Part shown: positions 23,776-32,038 of the stretch, piece after piece
Layout: each line of letters opens with the position of its first letter
How positions within the stretch are numbered: the stretch's first letter is position 1
Assembly: GCA_963833375.1 (NCBI GenBank)
Contig: CAWHXR010000004.1
Span: forward strand, 372,001-436,000
Direction: 5' to 3'
DNA from: DASUPK01 sp963833375
GTDB taxonomy: Bacteria; Actinomycetota; Thermoleophilia; Solirubrobacterales; 70-9
Length of the DNA stretch: 64,000 bases
Made by a program: the position numbers and the translations under genes
The notes under the pieces: model-generated
The model's database searches: none
What the model saw: the letters and a program-made list of their open reading frames with translations, nothing else
What the model was told of the DNA's origin: nothing

Positions 23776-23814
23776 CGGGTTGCTCCTCGGCTCCCGCCTC
23801 GGAGCACCCTCGCA
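23776..23814 (+). repeat. Dispersed hairpin repeat, copy B
   Basis: GGGTTGCTCC and GGAGCACCC flank a CGGCTCCCGCC loop. The element fills the gap between the oxidase stop and the stop of the convergent HTH-membrane gene at 23816, where it could act as a bidirectional terminator. Confidence 0.75.
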
Positions 23815-23815
23815 T

Positions 23816-24583
23816 CTAGCGCAGCGAGCCGCGCAGGACGGTCGTGCCGACCGGCTGGGGGAGGGTGCCGCTCCGGGCCGCCTGCTGGACGGCCGAGGCG
23901 GCCTCACGCTGGCGCGTCAGCGTCAGCTCCGCCGTGTCGAAGCTCGGCAGGAGGCCAAGGGCCGCGCTCGGGATCGGGGTCCGGCCGGTGAGCTGCCCGT
24001 CGTTGCCCACCGCCTGGAACGCCACGGGGAGGCTGCGTCCGCCGGAGCCCACGAACCAGAGGACGTAGGACTCGCCGCGCCCGCTCGGCGCGAGCCCACG
24101 GATCGCGAGATCGACCGCCTGCTGGTCGGCCACGCGGACGACCGCGATCGTGCCGCTGGCCTTCGAGCCGCCGACCGGGCTGAGCTTGATCGGCACGACG
24201 TCCTCTCGGCCGCTTCGCTGCGTCGGGGTGCTTTCGCCGCCCCCGCCACCCGAACCGGTCACCGCCAGCACGATCACCAGCAGCAGCGCGGCAGCCCCGG
24301 CCGCGACCCAGAGGGCCCACCGCCTCCCGCCGCCTCGCCTGGTGTCGGCCGGAGGAGGCCCCGGAGTCGCACCCGCGGGAGCGCCCTCGAGCGCGGCGAG
24401 GCGCGCCCTCACGGCCTCAGGGGGCAGCTCGGCCTTCGGCTCGCGCTCCAGGGCCCCGAGGGCGTCGTGCGCCCGCGTCCGCACCTCCCCGGGACCCGTT
24501 CCCAGCAGCTCGGCGACCTGCTCGTAGGTGTCTCCCCCGAGGAGCAACTGCAGCAGGGCGCGTTGATCCTCGCTCAACGCCAT
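23816..24583 (-). CDS. HTH-transmembrane-extracellular domain protein (paralogue 2)
   Basis: A 255-residue protein in three parts. Residues 1-42 form a sigma-70 region 4-like helix-turn-helix (LSEDQRALLQLLLGGDTYEQ, then VAELLGTGPGEVRTRAHDAL). A proline-rich linker leads to one membrane helix (LWVAAGAAALLLVIVLAV). An outside domain of ~120 residues follows (SYVLWFVGSGGRSLPVAFQAV, GRTPIPSAAL), resembling the extracellular domain of RskA-type anti-sigma factors. It is clearly related to the gene directly upstream, so the pair arose by duplication. The function is unknown; a membrane-tethered regulator is the natural guess. The start is ATG 24583, where the homology with the paralogue begins. Confidence 0.72.
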   Translation of the reverse strand: MALSEDQRALLQLLLGGDTYEQVAELLGTGPGEVRTRAHDALGALEREPKAELPPEAVRARLAALEGAPAGATPGPPPADTRRGGGRRWALWVAAGAAALLLVIVLAVTGSGGGGGESTPTQRSGREDVVPIKLSPVGGSKASGTIAVVRVADQQAVDLAIRGLAPSGRGESYVLWFVGSGGRSLPVAFQAVGNDGQLTGRTPIPSAALGLLPSFDTAELTLTRQREAASAVQQAARSGTLPQPVGTTVLRGSLR

Positions 24584-24599
24584 CGCCTGGCGGGGTGGA

Positions 24600-25769
24600 T
24601 CAGCCCTTCGTGCCCTTGGCGCCCGACGGCGCCTGGGTGCCGGAGGATCCCGATCCGCCGGCCTGGCTCTGGGCCTGCTGCAGCAGCTGCTGGAGCCCAA
24701 GATCGGAGACGTTGCCCTCGAGCACCGTGTCGCCGACGTAGCCGATCAGCAGGGTGGGCTTCTTTCCCTGCGACTGGAGGGACTGCTGGATCTGCTGGGC
24801 CTGCACGGAGCTCACCTTCGCCAGCCTGATCGTCTGGAAGGCCGGGAAGAGCACGAGCTCGGGCGCCGGGACGGGCACCGCACCGGTGAGGTTGCCGCTC
24901 TGGTCGACCGTCTCCTGACCCAGGGGCACCGACTGGCTGGCCGACTTGTAGAGCCAGAGCACGTAGCGCTCCCCGCTCTCGGTCGGCTGCAGGTGCCCCG
25001 CCTTGGCCCCCAGGAGGAAGGTCGGAGCCTGGTTCTTGGTCTGCTGGGACTGCGGCGCAGACACGAGCGTGATCTGCCCGCTGGGCGGGCAATCCGCGTC
25101 CGCCGAGGCGCCCGCGGCGGCCAGCTTCATCGTCGGGACCCCTGCCTGCTGTGCGGCGGAGACGTCGACCGGCGTGCAGTCGCCGCCGCCTCCCCCGCCG
25201 CCGCTGGTCGCGACCACGATGATCACGATCACGACCGCGATCCCGGCCGCGAGACCGACGACGAGCTGGGTGCGGCGATGGCCGGTCGAGGAGCCGAGCC
25301 CGCTGAAGAACGCGGCGGCGCGTGATGCGAACCCGGGACCTTTGGGGGCGGGGGTGGCCGCGGGAGGCGGCGCCTGTGGCGCAGGGGCGGCGGTTGGAGC
25401 CGCGGGCGGGGGAGGGGGCGGAGCGGCGCGACGGCCGCCGCGCGGCTCGGGGATCTCCGGCAGCTGCGCCTTCGGCGCGAGCAGCCTCAGGTTCTGAACC
25501 AGGCGCTGGGCGAGGGCGTTCGCATCCGGGTCGCTCTGCAGGTGGCGCATCGCGTCCGCGCGGCCGATTGGATCCGCCTGGCCGAGCAGGTAGTCGCTCA
25601 GGCCGACCTGGGCGTCCGGATCGGCGCCGCCGATCTCGGCCAGGGCGGAACGAGCCCGCGAGCGAACCTCGTCAGGGCCGATCCCGAGCAGCGAGCCGAT
25701 GTCCTCATAGCCCTGCCCCCCTTCGAGCAGCAGCTGGAGCATCGCGCGCTGTTCGTCCGTGAGCGCCAA
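24600..25769 (-). CDS. HTH-transmembrane-extracellular domain protein (paralogue 1)
   Basis: A 389-residue protein with the same plan as its downstream neighbour. It has an N-terminal sigma4-like HTH (LTDEQRAMLQLLLEGGQGYE, then DIGSLLGIGPDEVRSRARSA) and a second helical segment to ~95. A Pro/Ala linker, a membrane helix (VVGLAAGIAVVIVIIVVAT) and an extracellular domain with two Cys follow. The outside domain shows RYVLWLYKSASQSVPLGQE and GAVPVPAPEL, aligning with the paralogue, then a Gln-rich tail. Start TTG 25769 has a TAGGCT box 15 bases upstream and no ribosome site. No enzyme motif is seen. Confidence 0.72.
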   Translation of the reverse strand: MALTDEQRAMLQLLLEGGQGYEDIGSLLGIGPDEVRSRARSALAEIGGADPDAQVGLSDYLLGQADPIGRADAMRHLQSDPDANALAQRLVQNLRLLAPKAQLPEIPEPRGGRRAAPPPPPPAAPTAAPAPQAPPPAATPAPKGPGFASRAAAFFSGLGSSTGHRRTQLVVGLAAGIAVVIVIIVVATSGGGGGGGDCTPVDVSAAQQAGVPTMKLAAAGASADADCPPSGQITLVSAPQSQQTKNQAPTFLLGAKAGHLQPTESGERYVLWLYKSASQSVPLGQETVDQSGNLTGAVPVPAPELVLFPAFQTIRLAKVSSVQAQQIQQSLQSQGKKPTLLIGYVGDTVLEGNVSDLGLQQLLQQAQSQAGGSGSSGTQAPSGAKGTKG

Positions 25770-25824
25770 GAGCGTGGAAGCCTAGGGCAGCGGCAGGACC
25801 GGTGACGCACCTCTTTGCTGCCCT

Positions 25825-26445
25825 TCAGCTCCGCTCTCCGGCTCTGGCGTGGGGCTCGACCCGCCTGGCGAGCCGCGGATAGAACTCGAGCAGCCCGTCC
25901 AGGTCGAGCTCGAGCTCGGCCGTGAAGTCGCCGTCGCGGCTCAGGTACCGGACGACGGAACCGTCCTCGCCCCGGCGCACGTGCTCGTAGCGCTGGGACG
26001 AGGCCTCCACGCGCAGGGTCGGCATCCGGACGAAGGCCATCACGAAGTCCCCGGAGCCGTCGGTCTGGAAGCCGTGGCGCAGGATCGGCATCGTGTTGGT
26101 CAGGGGCGAGTTCTCGATGTCGACGTCCAGGGCGGCCGAGAGGTCAGGCAACTCCCCGTCCCAGGGACCGCCGGGAACCTCGCCCTCGTCGCCGGCCTCC
26201 ACGGTCCAAGTCCCGGAGCCGTCGTGTCTGAGCAGCAGGTGCCGGCGCCAGCCGTTCCCGGTGGAGGTCAGCTCGACCTCCCGGGTCACAAACCGCTCCG
26301 GGGCCTCGAGCCGGTAGTCGGCCCGGAACGGCGTAGGTTCGGCGCCGAGCTGGACGCCGGTCGCGCTCAGTCCCTCGTCGCCGAGATGCACCTCCGCCGC
26401 CTCGGTCAGCCATTCCTCGACGCCGGTCCAGACCAGGAGCCGCAT
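25825..26445 (-). CDS. Putative glycolipid-binding family protein
   Basis: A 206-residue soluble protein matching the putative glycolipid-binding family (PF06475). It shows alternating strands, the diagnostic SPLTNTMPILRHG near residues 111-123, and the C-terminal YERVR-type strand region (SQRYEHVRRGEDGSVVRYLS). The fold is a beta-roll thought to hold a glycolipid. ATG 26445 has a GATACT box 12 bases upstream, so it is probably leaderless. It is divergent from the thioesterase gene, with 44 bases between the starts. Confidence 0.8.
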   Translation of the reverse strand: MRLLVWTGVEEWLTEAAEVHLGDEGLSATGVQLGAEPTPFRADYRLEAPERFVTREVELTSTGNGWRRHLLLRHDGSGTWTVEAGDEGEVPGGPWDGELPDLSAALDVDIENSPLTNTMPILRHGFQTDGSGDFVMAFVRMPTLRVEASSQRYEHVRRGEDGSVVRYLSRDGDFTAELELDLDGLLEFYPRLARRVEPHARAGERS

Positions 26446-26489
26446 CGCGCCAGTATCGAGCCTTGCGGGCCCGACTATGGTGCCGCGGC

Positions 26490-26891
26490 ATGACCCAACG
26501 GACCGAGAGCACCGCCGGCTTCAGCGAGCTGATCGGCATCGAGTACCTCAGCCTGGATCTGGAGGATGTGCGCGCTCGCATCGAGGTGGGCCCACAACAC
26601 CTGCAGCCGGCCGGGATCGTCCACGGCGGCGTCTACGCCTCGCTCGCGGAGAGCGTCTGCTCCGCGGCCTCCTACGGAGCGGTGGACGAGCAGGGGATGA
26701 TCGCGATGGGGCAGGCGAACAGCACGACCTTTCTGCGCCCGATCACCGAGGGGCACGTGAACGCGACCGCCACCCTGCGGCAGCGAGGCAGGACGACCTG
26801 GGTCTGGGACTGCGAGCTCAGTGACGACGAGGGCAGGGTCTGCGCCCTGGTCAGGATGACCGTCGCGATCCGCCCCCGTCGCGACGGCTGA
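26490..26891 (+). CDS. PaaI-family hotdog thioesterase
   Basis: A 133-residue hotdog-fold acyl-CoA thioesterase. The family loop GIVHGGVYASLAESVCS lies near residues 45-61; His-Gly-Gly is the hallmark and the following acidic residue is the likely catalytic one. The pattern NSTTFLRPITEGHVNATA is the usual fifth segment. ATG 26490 has TATGGT 14 bases upstream and no ribosome site. The acyl-CoA substrate cannot be inferred. Confidence 0.88.
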   Translation: MTQRTESTAGFSELIGIEYLSLDLEDVRARIEVGPQHLQPAGIVHGGVYASLAESVCSAASYGAVDEQGMIAMGQANSTTFLRPITEGHVNATATLRQRGRTTWVWDCELSDDEGRVCALVRMTVAIRPRRDG

Positions 26892-26903
26892 GATCCATCC
26901 CGA

Positions 26904-28697
26904 CTAGCGCGGCAGCGGCCGCATCGAGCCGAATCGATTGGTGATCGGCAGGCGCCGGTCACGTCCAAAGGCCTTGGTCGAGATCCGGATCGACGGCGGG
27001 GCCTGGCGCCGCTTGTATTCCGCCCGGTCGACCAGCCGCAGCACGTCCCTGACGACCTCCGCCGGCAGCCCCTCGGCGATCAGCTCGTCGGGGCCCTGGT
27101 CGCGCTCGACATAGCCCTCGAGAATCCGGTCGAGGACCTCATATGGCGGAAGGGAGTCCTCGTCCTTCTGGTCCGCCCTGAGCTCGGCGGAAGGGGGCCT
27201 CTCGAGGACGGAGGCCGGCACCAGCTCGCGGCCGGCGGTCTCGTTGCGCCAGGCGACCAGGCGATAGACGAGCGTCTTGAAGACGTCCTTGATCACGGCC
27301 AGGCCCCCGGCCATGTCTCCGTAGAGCGTCGCGTAGCCGACCGACATCTCGCTCTTGTTGCCTGTCGTCAGGACGAGCCATCCGAACTTGTTGGAGAGCG
27401 CCATGACCAGATTGCCCCGGATCCTGGCCTGGATGTTCTCCTCGGCGATCCCGGGCTCGGTCCCCTCGAAGCTCGGCGCCAGGCTCTGCTCATAGGCGCG
27501 CATCGGGCCTTCGATTGGCATCTCGATCGCCTCGATGCCCAGGTTCGCCGCGATGGTGTGGGCGTCGGACTGCGACTCCGACCGCGAATAGGGGGACGGC
27601 ATGACCACCGCGGTGACGCGATCCTGCCCCAGCGCGTCCACCGCGAGCATGACGACCAGTGCGGAGTCGATGCCCCCCGACAGGGCGACGACGACGTGCT
27701 CGAAGCTGTTCTTCTCCACGTAGTCGCGCAAGCCGAGCGTGAGGGCGGCATAGACCTCGGCCTCCTCGCCGAGCGGCTCCGCGAGCTCCGGCTCGAGATG
27801 ACCGCTCGGTCTCGCACCGCTCCTCAGCTCGGCGAGCATCGGGACGTGCGCCTGCCGGCTGCGCGCAGCCGCCGCGCCATCCCCGCTGGGCTCGCCGGGC
27901 GCCGGCAGCAGCAGGTCGCAGACGAGCAGCTCTCGCTCGAACTGGCGCCCGCGCGCCAGGGTGGTGCCGTCGGGCGCGATCACCACGCTGCTGCCGTCGA
28001 AGACGAGCTCGTCCTGGCCGCCGACCGTGTTGCAGAGCGCGACCGCCGCGCCCACGGCCCGGGCTCGGCCGGCGAGCATTGCCTCTCGGGCCGCGATCTT
28101 CCGGCGGTGATAGGGCGACGCCGAAGAGTTCACGACCAGGTGGGCGCCGCAGTCCGCCTCCTCCGCCTCGGGCGAGCCTGGCACCCAGAGGTCCTCGCAG
28201 ATCGTCAGGCCGACGATCGCGCCGTCGACCTCGAAATTGGCGGCCTCGCGGCCGGGCTCGAAGTACCTGCGCTCGTCGAAGACGCCGTAGTTCGGCAGAT
28301 GGATCTTTCGATACGTCCCGCTGACCCCGCCATCGGCCAGCAGGGCCACGGAGTTGTGGGCGGGGGGGAGGGGCGGGTCGATGATCGGGTCGTGGAAGCG
28401 CGCGTACTCGCGCTCCGCGCGCTCCGGGAAGCCGACCACCGCGACGATCCCCTGAACCGCGGCGGCGATCTCGTCGATCCCTTCGCGCACGGCGGTCAGG
28501 AAGTCGCCCCGGAGCAGCAGGTCCTCCGGCGGATACCCTGAGACGCAGAGCTCGGGGAGGACCACCAGCTGCGCCCCCGCCTCCGCGGCGCGCTCGATCC
28601 AGTGCTTGGCCAGCTCGACGTTGCCGTCGACGTCGCCGACCGTCGGATCGATCTGGGCAAGCGCCAAGCGGAGGTGGGCCGCCTCGGCCATCATCAT
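26904..28697 (-). CDS. nadE: Glutamine-dependent NAD+ synthetase
   Basis: A 597-residue two-domain enzyme making NAD+ from nicotinate adenine dinucleotide, ATP and glutamine. The N-terminal nitrilase-like glutaminase has its Glu-Lys-Cys triad in VVLPELCVSGYPPEDLL, YRKIHLPNYGVFDE and LTICEDLWVPG. The C-terminal synthetase carries the P-loop LSGGIDSALVV near 340 and the TTGNKSEMSVGY loop. Length fits the family. The start has three ATG codons in a row (28697, 28694, 28691). Repeat C lies immediately upstream. Confidence 0.96.
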   Translation of the reverse strand: MMMAEAAHLRLALAQIDPTVGDVDGNVELAKHWIERAAEAGAQLVVLPELCVSGYPPEDLLLRGDFLTAVREGIDEIAAAVQGIVAVVGFPERAEREYARFHDPIIDPPLPPAHNSVALLADGGVSGTYRKIHLPNYGVFDERRYFEPGREAANFEVDGAIVGLTICEDLWVPGSPEAEEADCGAHLVVNSSASPYHRRKIAAREAMLAGRARAVGAAVALCNTVGGQDELVFDGSSVVIAPDGTTLARGRQFERELLVCDLLLPAPGEPSGDGAAAARSRQAHVPMLAELRSGARPSGHLEPELAEPLGEEAEVYAALTLGLRDYVEKNSFEHVVVALSGGIDSALVVMLAVDALGQDRVTAVVMPSPYSRSESQSDAHTIAANLGIEAIEMPIEGPMRAYEQSLAPSFEGTEPGIAEENIQARIRGNLVMALSNKFGWLVLTTGNKSEMSVGYATLYGDMAGGLAVIKDVFKTLVYRLVAWRNETAGRELVPASVLERPPSAELRADQKDEDSLPPYEVLDRILEGYVERDQGPDELIAEGLPAEVVRDVLRLVDRAEYKRRQAPPSIRISTKAFGRDRRLPITNRFGSMRPLPR

Positions 28698-28700
28698 GAG

Positions 28701-28740
28701 TCGGGTTGCCCCTCGGCTTCGCCTGCGGGCACCCTCGCAT
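28701..28740 (+). repeat. Dispersed hairpin repeat, copy C
   Basis: GGGTTGCCC pairs with GGGCACCC around a CTCGGCTTCGCCTGC loop. The stem bases differ from the other copies on both arms (GCCC/GGGC instead of GCTCC/GGAGC), so pairing is preserved. It lies between the divergent nadE and peptidase genes, so it is not acting as a terminator here. Confidence 0.75.
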
Positions 28741-28777
28741 TATGGACTCATCCGCGGCGCGGGCTACCCTGCCGCGC

Positions 28778-29215
28778 GTGTTCAGGCAGGACCGAAACCC
28801 GCGAAGGCGCCGCGGTGTGGAGCTGCTGGAGGCCCACGTCGAGGATCTCTGCCGCGAGCACGGCATCGAGCTCGCCGGCTCCTCCGCGCGCGGCCGCGCG
28901 ATCCGCTGGCGCGGCGGCAGGCTCGAGATCTCGATCCCTCCAATCCGCGGTCAGGTCTCATATTTCATCGCCCTCCACGAGATCGGCCACCTGGTCGGCA
29001 AGGGACGCTCCGCGCCGAGGCTCGAGTCGGAGGCGAACGCCTGGCTCTTCGCCCTCCAGAGCAGCATGGTCGAGCCGACCCCGGCCACCAAGCGCTCGAT
29101 CTCGAGACGCCTGCGCGGTTATCTCGAGTGGGCTCGCAACCGCCAGCACCGGCGCGTCCCGCCGCGCATACCCCCTCGCGATCACCCCTTCTGGGCGCTG
29201 CTCGAGCTCGCCTGA
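28778..29215 (+). CDS. ImmA/IrrE-like zinc metallopeptidase domain protein
   Basis: A 145-residue protein with the zinc motif HEIGH (in YFIALHEIGHLVGKG) and a downstream Glu in LESEANAWLFAL, the layout of ImmA/IrrE and related minigluzincin peptidases. It has no regulator or phage genes beside it, so its target is unknown. GTG 28778 is chosen because TACCCT begins 13 bases upstream, predicting a leaderless message. An ATG at 28742, right at the repeat C boundary, would add 12 residues. Confidence 0.75.
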   Translation: MFRQDRNPRRRRGVELLEAHVEDLCREHGIELAGSSARGRAIRWRGGRLEISIPPIRGQVSYFIALHEIGHLVGKGRSAPRLESEANAWLFALQSSMVEPTPATKRSISRRLRGYLEWARNRQHRRVPPRIPPRDHPFWALLELA

Positions 29216-29223
29216 CGCCGGGA

Positions 29224-29886
29224 CTACTCGGCGCGCCGTGACCTGGGCCGCGCCGGCCTCAGGTTGCTGATGATCACCGCGACGACGGTGACCAGGTAGA
29301 GCTGCCCGGCCAGCGCCTCGGTGATGGCGAGCGACCGGCCCAGGTCGCTCGCCGCGACCAGGTCCCCGTAGCCGACGGTGGTCAGCGTCGAGTAGCTGAA
29401 GTAGAGGAAGTCGTCGCGGCCGGCGGGTCCGCTCTGGAAGAAGTAGCCGTGGTTGAGCTGGTCGATCGCGGCGAAGGCCACGCCGAACATCAGCCCGATC
29501 AACAGGTAGAGGCAGAGGACCCCGAACATCGTCTGCATGGTCACCGCGCCCGCCTGCTCGAACTGCTTGACGAGCCCGGTTGCGATCGCCGGGGGCGTCA
29601 GGACCACGTAGAAGAGGGCGAGGACCGCGGCGGAGCTGTTGCCGAACTGACCGGTGCCGAAGACGGCGGCAGCCGTCCCCGCGATCCCGATCAGCGCGGC
29701 GATCACGCTCAGCAGGATCACGGCGCGATGGGCGCGCGACGCGATCAGCGCCGCGACCAGCACGGCGGCCTGCAGCGTCACGGCGACGAAGCGGGCGCCA
29801 TCGCCCTCCGGTGCGGCCAGCGAGAAGCTGACCGTGAGGATGATCAGGGCAAGGACGAACTCGAACCGGTAGTGGAGCCGCTGCAC
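29224..29886 (-). CDS. Potassium channel family protein
   Basis: A 220-residue membrane protein. Several hydrophobic helices precede a pore loop with the K+ selectivity filter TTVGYGDLV near residues 172-180. A final helix (LYLVTVVAVIISNL) and a short basic tail follow. No RCK nucleotide-binding domain is attached, so gating is probably simple or voltage independent. The GTG start is followed by QRLHYRFEF. It converges with the peptidase gene, nine bases apart. Confidence 0.88.
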   Translation of the reverse strand: MQRLHYRFEFVLALIILTVSFSLAAPEGDGARFVAVTLQAAVLVAALIASRAHRAVILLSVIAALIGIAGTAAAVFGTGQFGNSSAAVLALFYVVLTPPAIATGLVKQFEQAGAVTMQTMFGVLCLYLLIGLMFGVAFAAIDQLNHGYFFQSGPAGRDDFLYFSYSTLTTVGYGDLVAASDLGRSLAITEALAGQLYLVTVVAVIISNLRPARPRSRRAE

Positions 29887-29922
29887 GCGGGCATGATCGC
29901 CCGCGGCCAGGACGACACCCGC

Positions 29923-30984
29923 TCAGCAGGAACGGGCTCGCGGATCCAGATGCTTGTCGCGGGTGGCGCCCTCCCGCTTGTTCGAGCCGGAACCGCACTT
30001 GATCTTCACGTCGCGGATCCCGTCCTTCGCCCTGAGGAGGTCGATGCCGCCCTTGCCCTTGAGGACGTCCGAGCCGCGGTTGCCCACGACCAGGTCGCCG
30101 TCCGGGCCACCGGAAAGCCTGTCGCCGTCGGGGCCGCCGAAGAGCTGGTCGGCGCCGAGCCAGCCGCGGAGGGTGTCGCGGCCGTTCCCTCCGACGATCA
30201 GGTCGTTGCCGTCGACCCCGAGAAGCTGATCGCCGCCGTTGTTCCCGACCAGTGTGTCGTTGTCGCCCGCGCCGATCAGGGTCTCGGAGCTCGAGTCCCC
30301 GGCCAGGAGATCCGCCTGGGCCGTCCCGATCACGGTCTCGACGTCGCCGTGGATCGTGTCCCGCTTCCCGGGGCCCTGATCCTCAGCGCCCCCGTCGTTG
30401 CCGTTGCCCGCGCCGACTGTGACGTTCACCGGGGTCCTGCGGCCGGCCGGGTAGGTCAGCGTGTCGGTGCTGCTTCCACCCGCGATGTCGTCGGGCCCGT
30501 TGCCGCCGTCCAGGAAGTCCCTGCCGCTGCCGCCTCGGAGGGCATCGGCGAGCGTCGAGCCGATCACGGTGTCATTGCCGGAGCCACCGTTGAGGTTGCC
30601 ATGGCCCGTGATGGTGTCGGCCCCGCTGCCGCCGTCCAGGTTGCCCGCGACGGTGGAGGGAACGCTGGGGTCGAGCGAGATGGTGTCGTCGAGACCGTCC
30701 GTGTCGACCGAGATCGTCTTGATCCCTGCACCCGGGCAGGTGGCGGCATGCGCGTCGACCGTCGTACAGGTTCCGCTCGCGGTCAGGTTCGCCGCCGCGT
30801 CGGTGACGGTGTAGAGGTCGGTTCCCGCCTCGTAGCCGACGGAGACCCTGTTCGCCTCGTTTCCGCTCTCGGTCACCCTCACCGTGTTGCCGCCGGCAAT
30901 CGTCACCGTCGACGCGTGCGCGGCGGGGGCTCCGATTGCGCTCAGTGCCAATCCGATTGCCGCAGCCAGCAGTCCCTTCTTCAC
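29923..30984 (-). CDS. Secreted RTX-type calcium-binding repeat protein
   Basis: A 353-residue exported protein. The signal peptide KKGLLAAAIGLALSAIG ends near AHAS (residue 25). From ~115 on it carries glycine/aspartate nonapeptides of the GGxGxDxLx type (GGSGADTITGHG, GGSGRDFLDGG, GGNGRDTLRGW, GGPDGDRLSGG), which form calcium-bound beta rolls. An inserted segment near 185-225 interrupts the repeats. It ends with a basic Cys-containing tail. There is no catalytic domain or type I secretion gene nearby, and the Sec-type signal suggests a different export route. GTG 30984 follows GGAGGGACAC. Confidence 0.85.
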   Translation of the reverse strand: MKKGLLAAAIGLALSAIGAPAAHASTVTIAGGNTVRVTESGNEANRVSVGYEAGTDLYTVTDAAANLTASGTCTTVDAHAATCPGAGIKTISVDTDGLDDTISLDPSVPSTVAGNLDGGSGADTITGHGNLNGGSGNDTVIGSTLADALRGGSGRDFLDGGNGPDDIAGGSSTDTLTYPAGRRTPVNVTVGAGNGNDGGAEDQGPGKRDTIHGDVETVIGTAQADLLAGDSSSETLIGAGDNDTLVGNNGGDQLLGVDGNDLIVGGNGRDTLRGWLGADQLFGGPDGDRLSGGPDGDLVVGNRGSDVLKGKGGIDLLRAKDGIRDVKIKCGSGSNKREGATRDKHLDPRARSC

Positions 30985-31044
30985 GTGTCCCTCCTGCGTG
31001 TCTCCCTGACAGCCTCAACACACGAATACCCCGGACGGATCGCT

Positions 31045-31557
31045 TCATGCGCTGGGTGCGAGCAGCATCTCGACCACGAGGACGTCCTTCCACTCGCCGT
31101 CCAGGGTGCCGTGGCGCTCGTGCACGCCCACCTCGCACCAGCGGAGCCCGCCTACGAGCGCGATGCTCGCCGCGTTCGAGCTGAAGATCTTGCCGACCAG
31201 CTTGTGTGCGCCCTCGGCCGCCGCTGCTTCGGCGAGAGCCGCGAGCAGCTCGCGGCCGACCCCGCCGCGCCTCGCTCCACGCTCGACGTAGAGGGTCGCC
31301 TCGCGCACCCCGTCGTAGTAGTGATGCCGGTCGCAGTAGGGACCCGCCTTGGCCCAGCCGATGATCTCGGTCTCGCGCTCCGCCACGAGGACGAGGTCCT
31401 CGGCGATCCAGCGCGCGGCGTCCTCGGCGTTGGCGATCCGCGTTTCGAAGGTCGCCACCCGGTCCTCGACTCCCTGGTTGAAGATCTCGGCGATCCTCGC
31501 GGCATCGGGAGGCGCGGCGCTCCTGATTCGCGGCCGATCTCTTTCCGAATCGTTCAC
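31045..31557 (-). CDS. GNAT N-acetyltransferase (PAT/Bar-like)
   Basis: A 170-residue acetyl-CoA-dependent transferase resembling phosphinothricin acetyltransferase relatives. It shows IAEIFNQGVEDRVATFET near the start, then YVERGARRGGVGRELL (acetyl-CoA loop) and KIFSSNAASIALVGGLRWCE near 130-150. The substrate is unassigned. The GTG start has TATGAA 12 bases upstream on its strand, overlapping the -10 of the divergent VKOR gene; only 22 bases separate the two starts. Confidence 0.85.
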   Translation of the reverse strand: MNDSERDRPRIRSAAPPDAARIAEIFNQGVEDRVATFETRIANAEDAARWIAEDLVLVAERETEIIGWAKAGPYCDRHHYYDGVREATLYVERGARRGGVGRELLAALAEAAAAEGAHKLVGKIFSSNAASIALVGGLRWCEVGVHERHGTLDGEWKDVLVVEMLLAPSA

Positions 31558-31563
31558 CTCGCC

Positions 31564-31573
31564 TTCATAGCAT
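31564..31573. promoter_or_regulatory. Shared symmetric -10 region of a divergent leaderless gene pair
   Basis: TTCATAGCAT contains TAGCAT for the plus strand (31568-31573, 12 bases before GTG 31580) and TATGAA for the minus strand (31569-31564, 12 bases before GTG 31557). The two boxes share one TA step. Confidence 0.55.
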
Positions 31574-31579
31574 TGGGCT

Positions 31580-32038
31580 GTGCTCTCGGAGCGAACCCTG
31601 CGAATCGGCGCCGGCGCGCTTGCGCTGGCCGGAACCGGCGTGGCGATCTACATCGCGATCGCCGAGAGCGGCGGCGGCGCGCCGAAGTGCCTCGCCGGCG
31701 GGCACGGCTGCGAGACCGTCGCCCAGAGCCACTACGCGCACCTCGCGGGGATCAACGTCGCGGCGATCGGGATCTTCGGCTACGTCCTGCTGCTGATCGC
31801 TGCCCTGGTGCCCGGTGACGCGGGTCGGTTCGGCGGCTTCCTGACGGCCCTCGTCGGCTTCGGCTTCAGCGCCTACCTGACCTACCTGGAGCTGTTCGTG
31901 ATCGATGCGATCTGCCAGTGGTGCGTGGCCAGCGCGGTGATCATGTCCCTGTCGCTCGCGGTGGCCGCCGCCCGCGCCTTCGCCTACACCGGGCGGGAAC
32001 TGGGTACCCCGCCGGTAGAGTCACCGCATGGAAGGTAG
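31580..32038 (+). CDS. Vitamin K epoxide reductase family protein
   Basis: A 152-residue membrane protein with four helices that re-oxidises a DsbA-like partner and passes electrons to quinone, the actinobacterial equivalent of DsbB. The active CxxC is CQWC in the last helix region (VIDAICQWCVASAVI, near 113-127). The loop Cys pair is KCLAGGHGC near 37-45. GTG 31580 is predicted leaderless. The 3' end overlaps the thioredoxin-fold gene by 11 bases, which supports the functional pairing. Confidence 0.93.
   Translation: MLSERTLRIGAGALALAGTGVAIYIAIAESGGGAPKCLAGGHGCETVAQSHYAHLAGINVAAIGIFGYVLLLIAALVPGDAGRFGGFLTALVGFGFSAYLTYLELFVIDAICQWCVASAVIMSLSLAVAAARAFAYTGRELGTPPVESPHGR

Noticed and set aside
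30000..30660. Periodic repeats suggesting a CRISPR-like or tandem DNA array
   Set aside because: The periodicity is the nine-residue RTX protein motif. The DNA repeats are degenerate and lie in frame.
29449..31818. A 789-codon plus-strand frame
   Set aside because: It is antisense to the potassium channel, RTX and acetyltransferase genes, all with diagnostic motifs on the minus strand.
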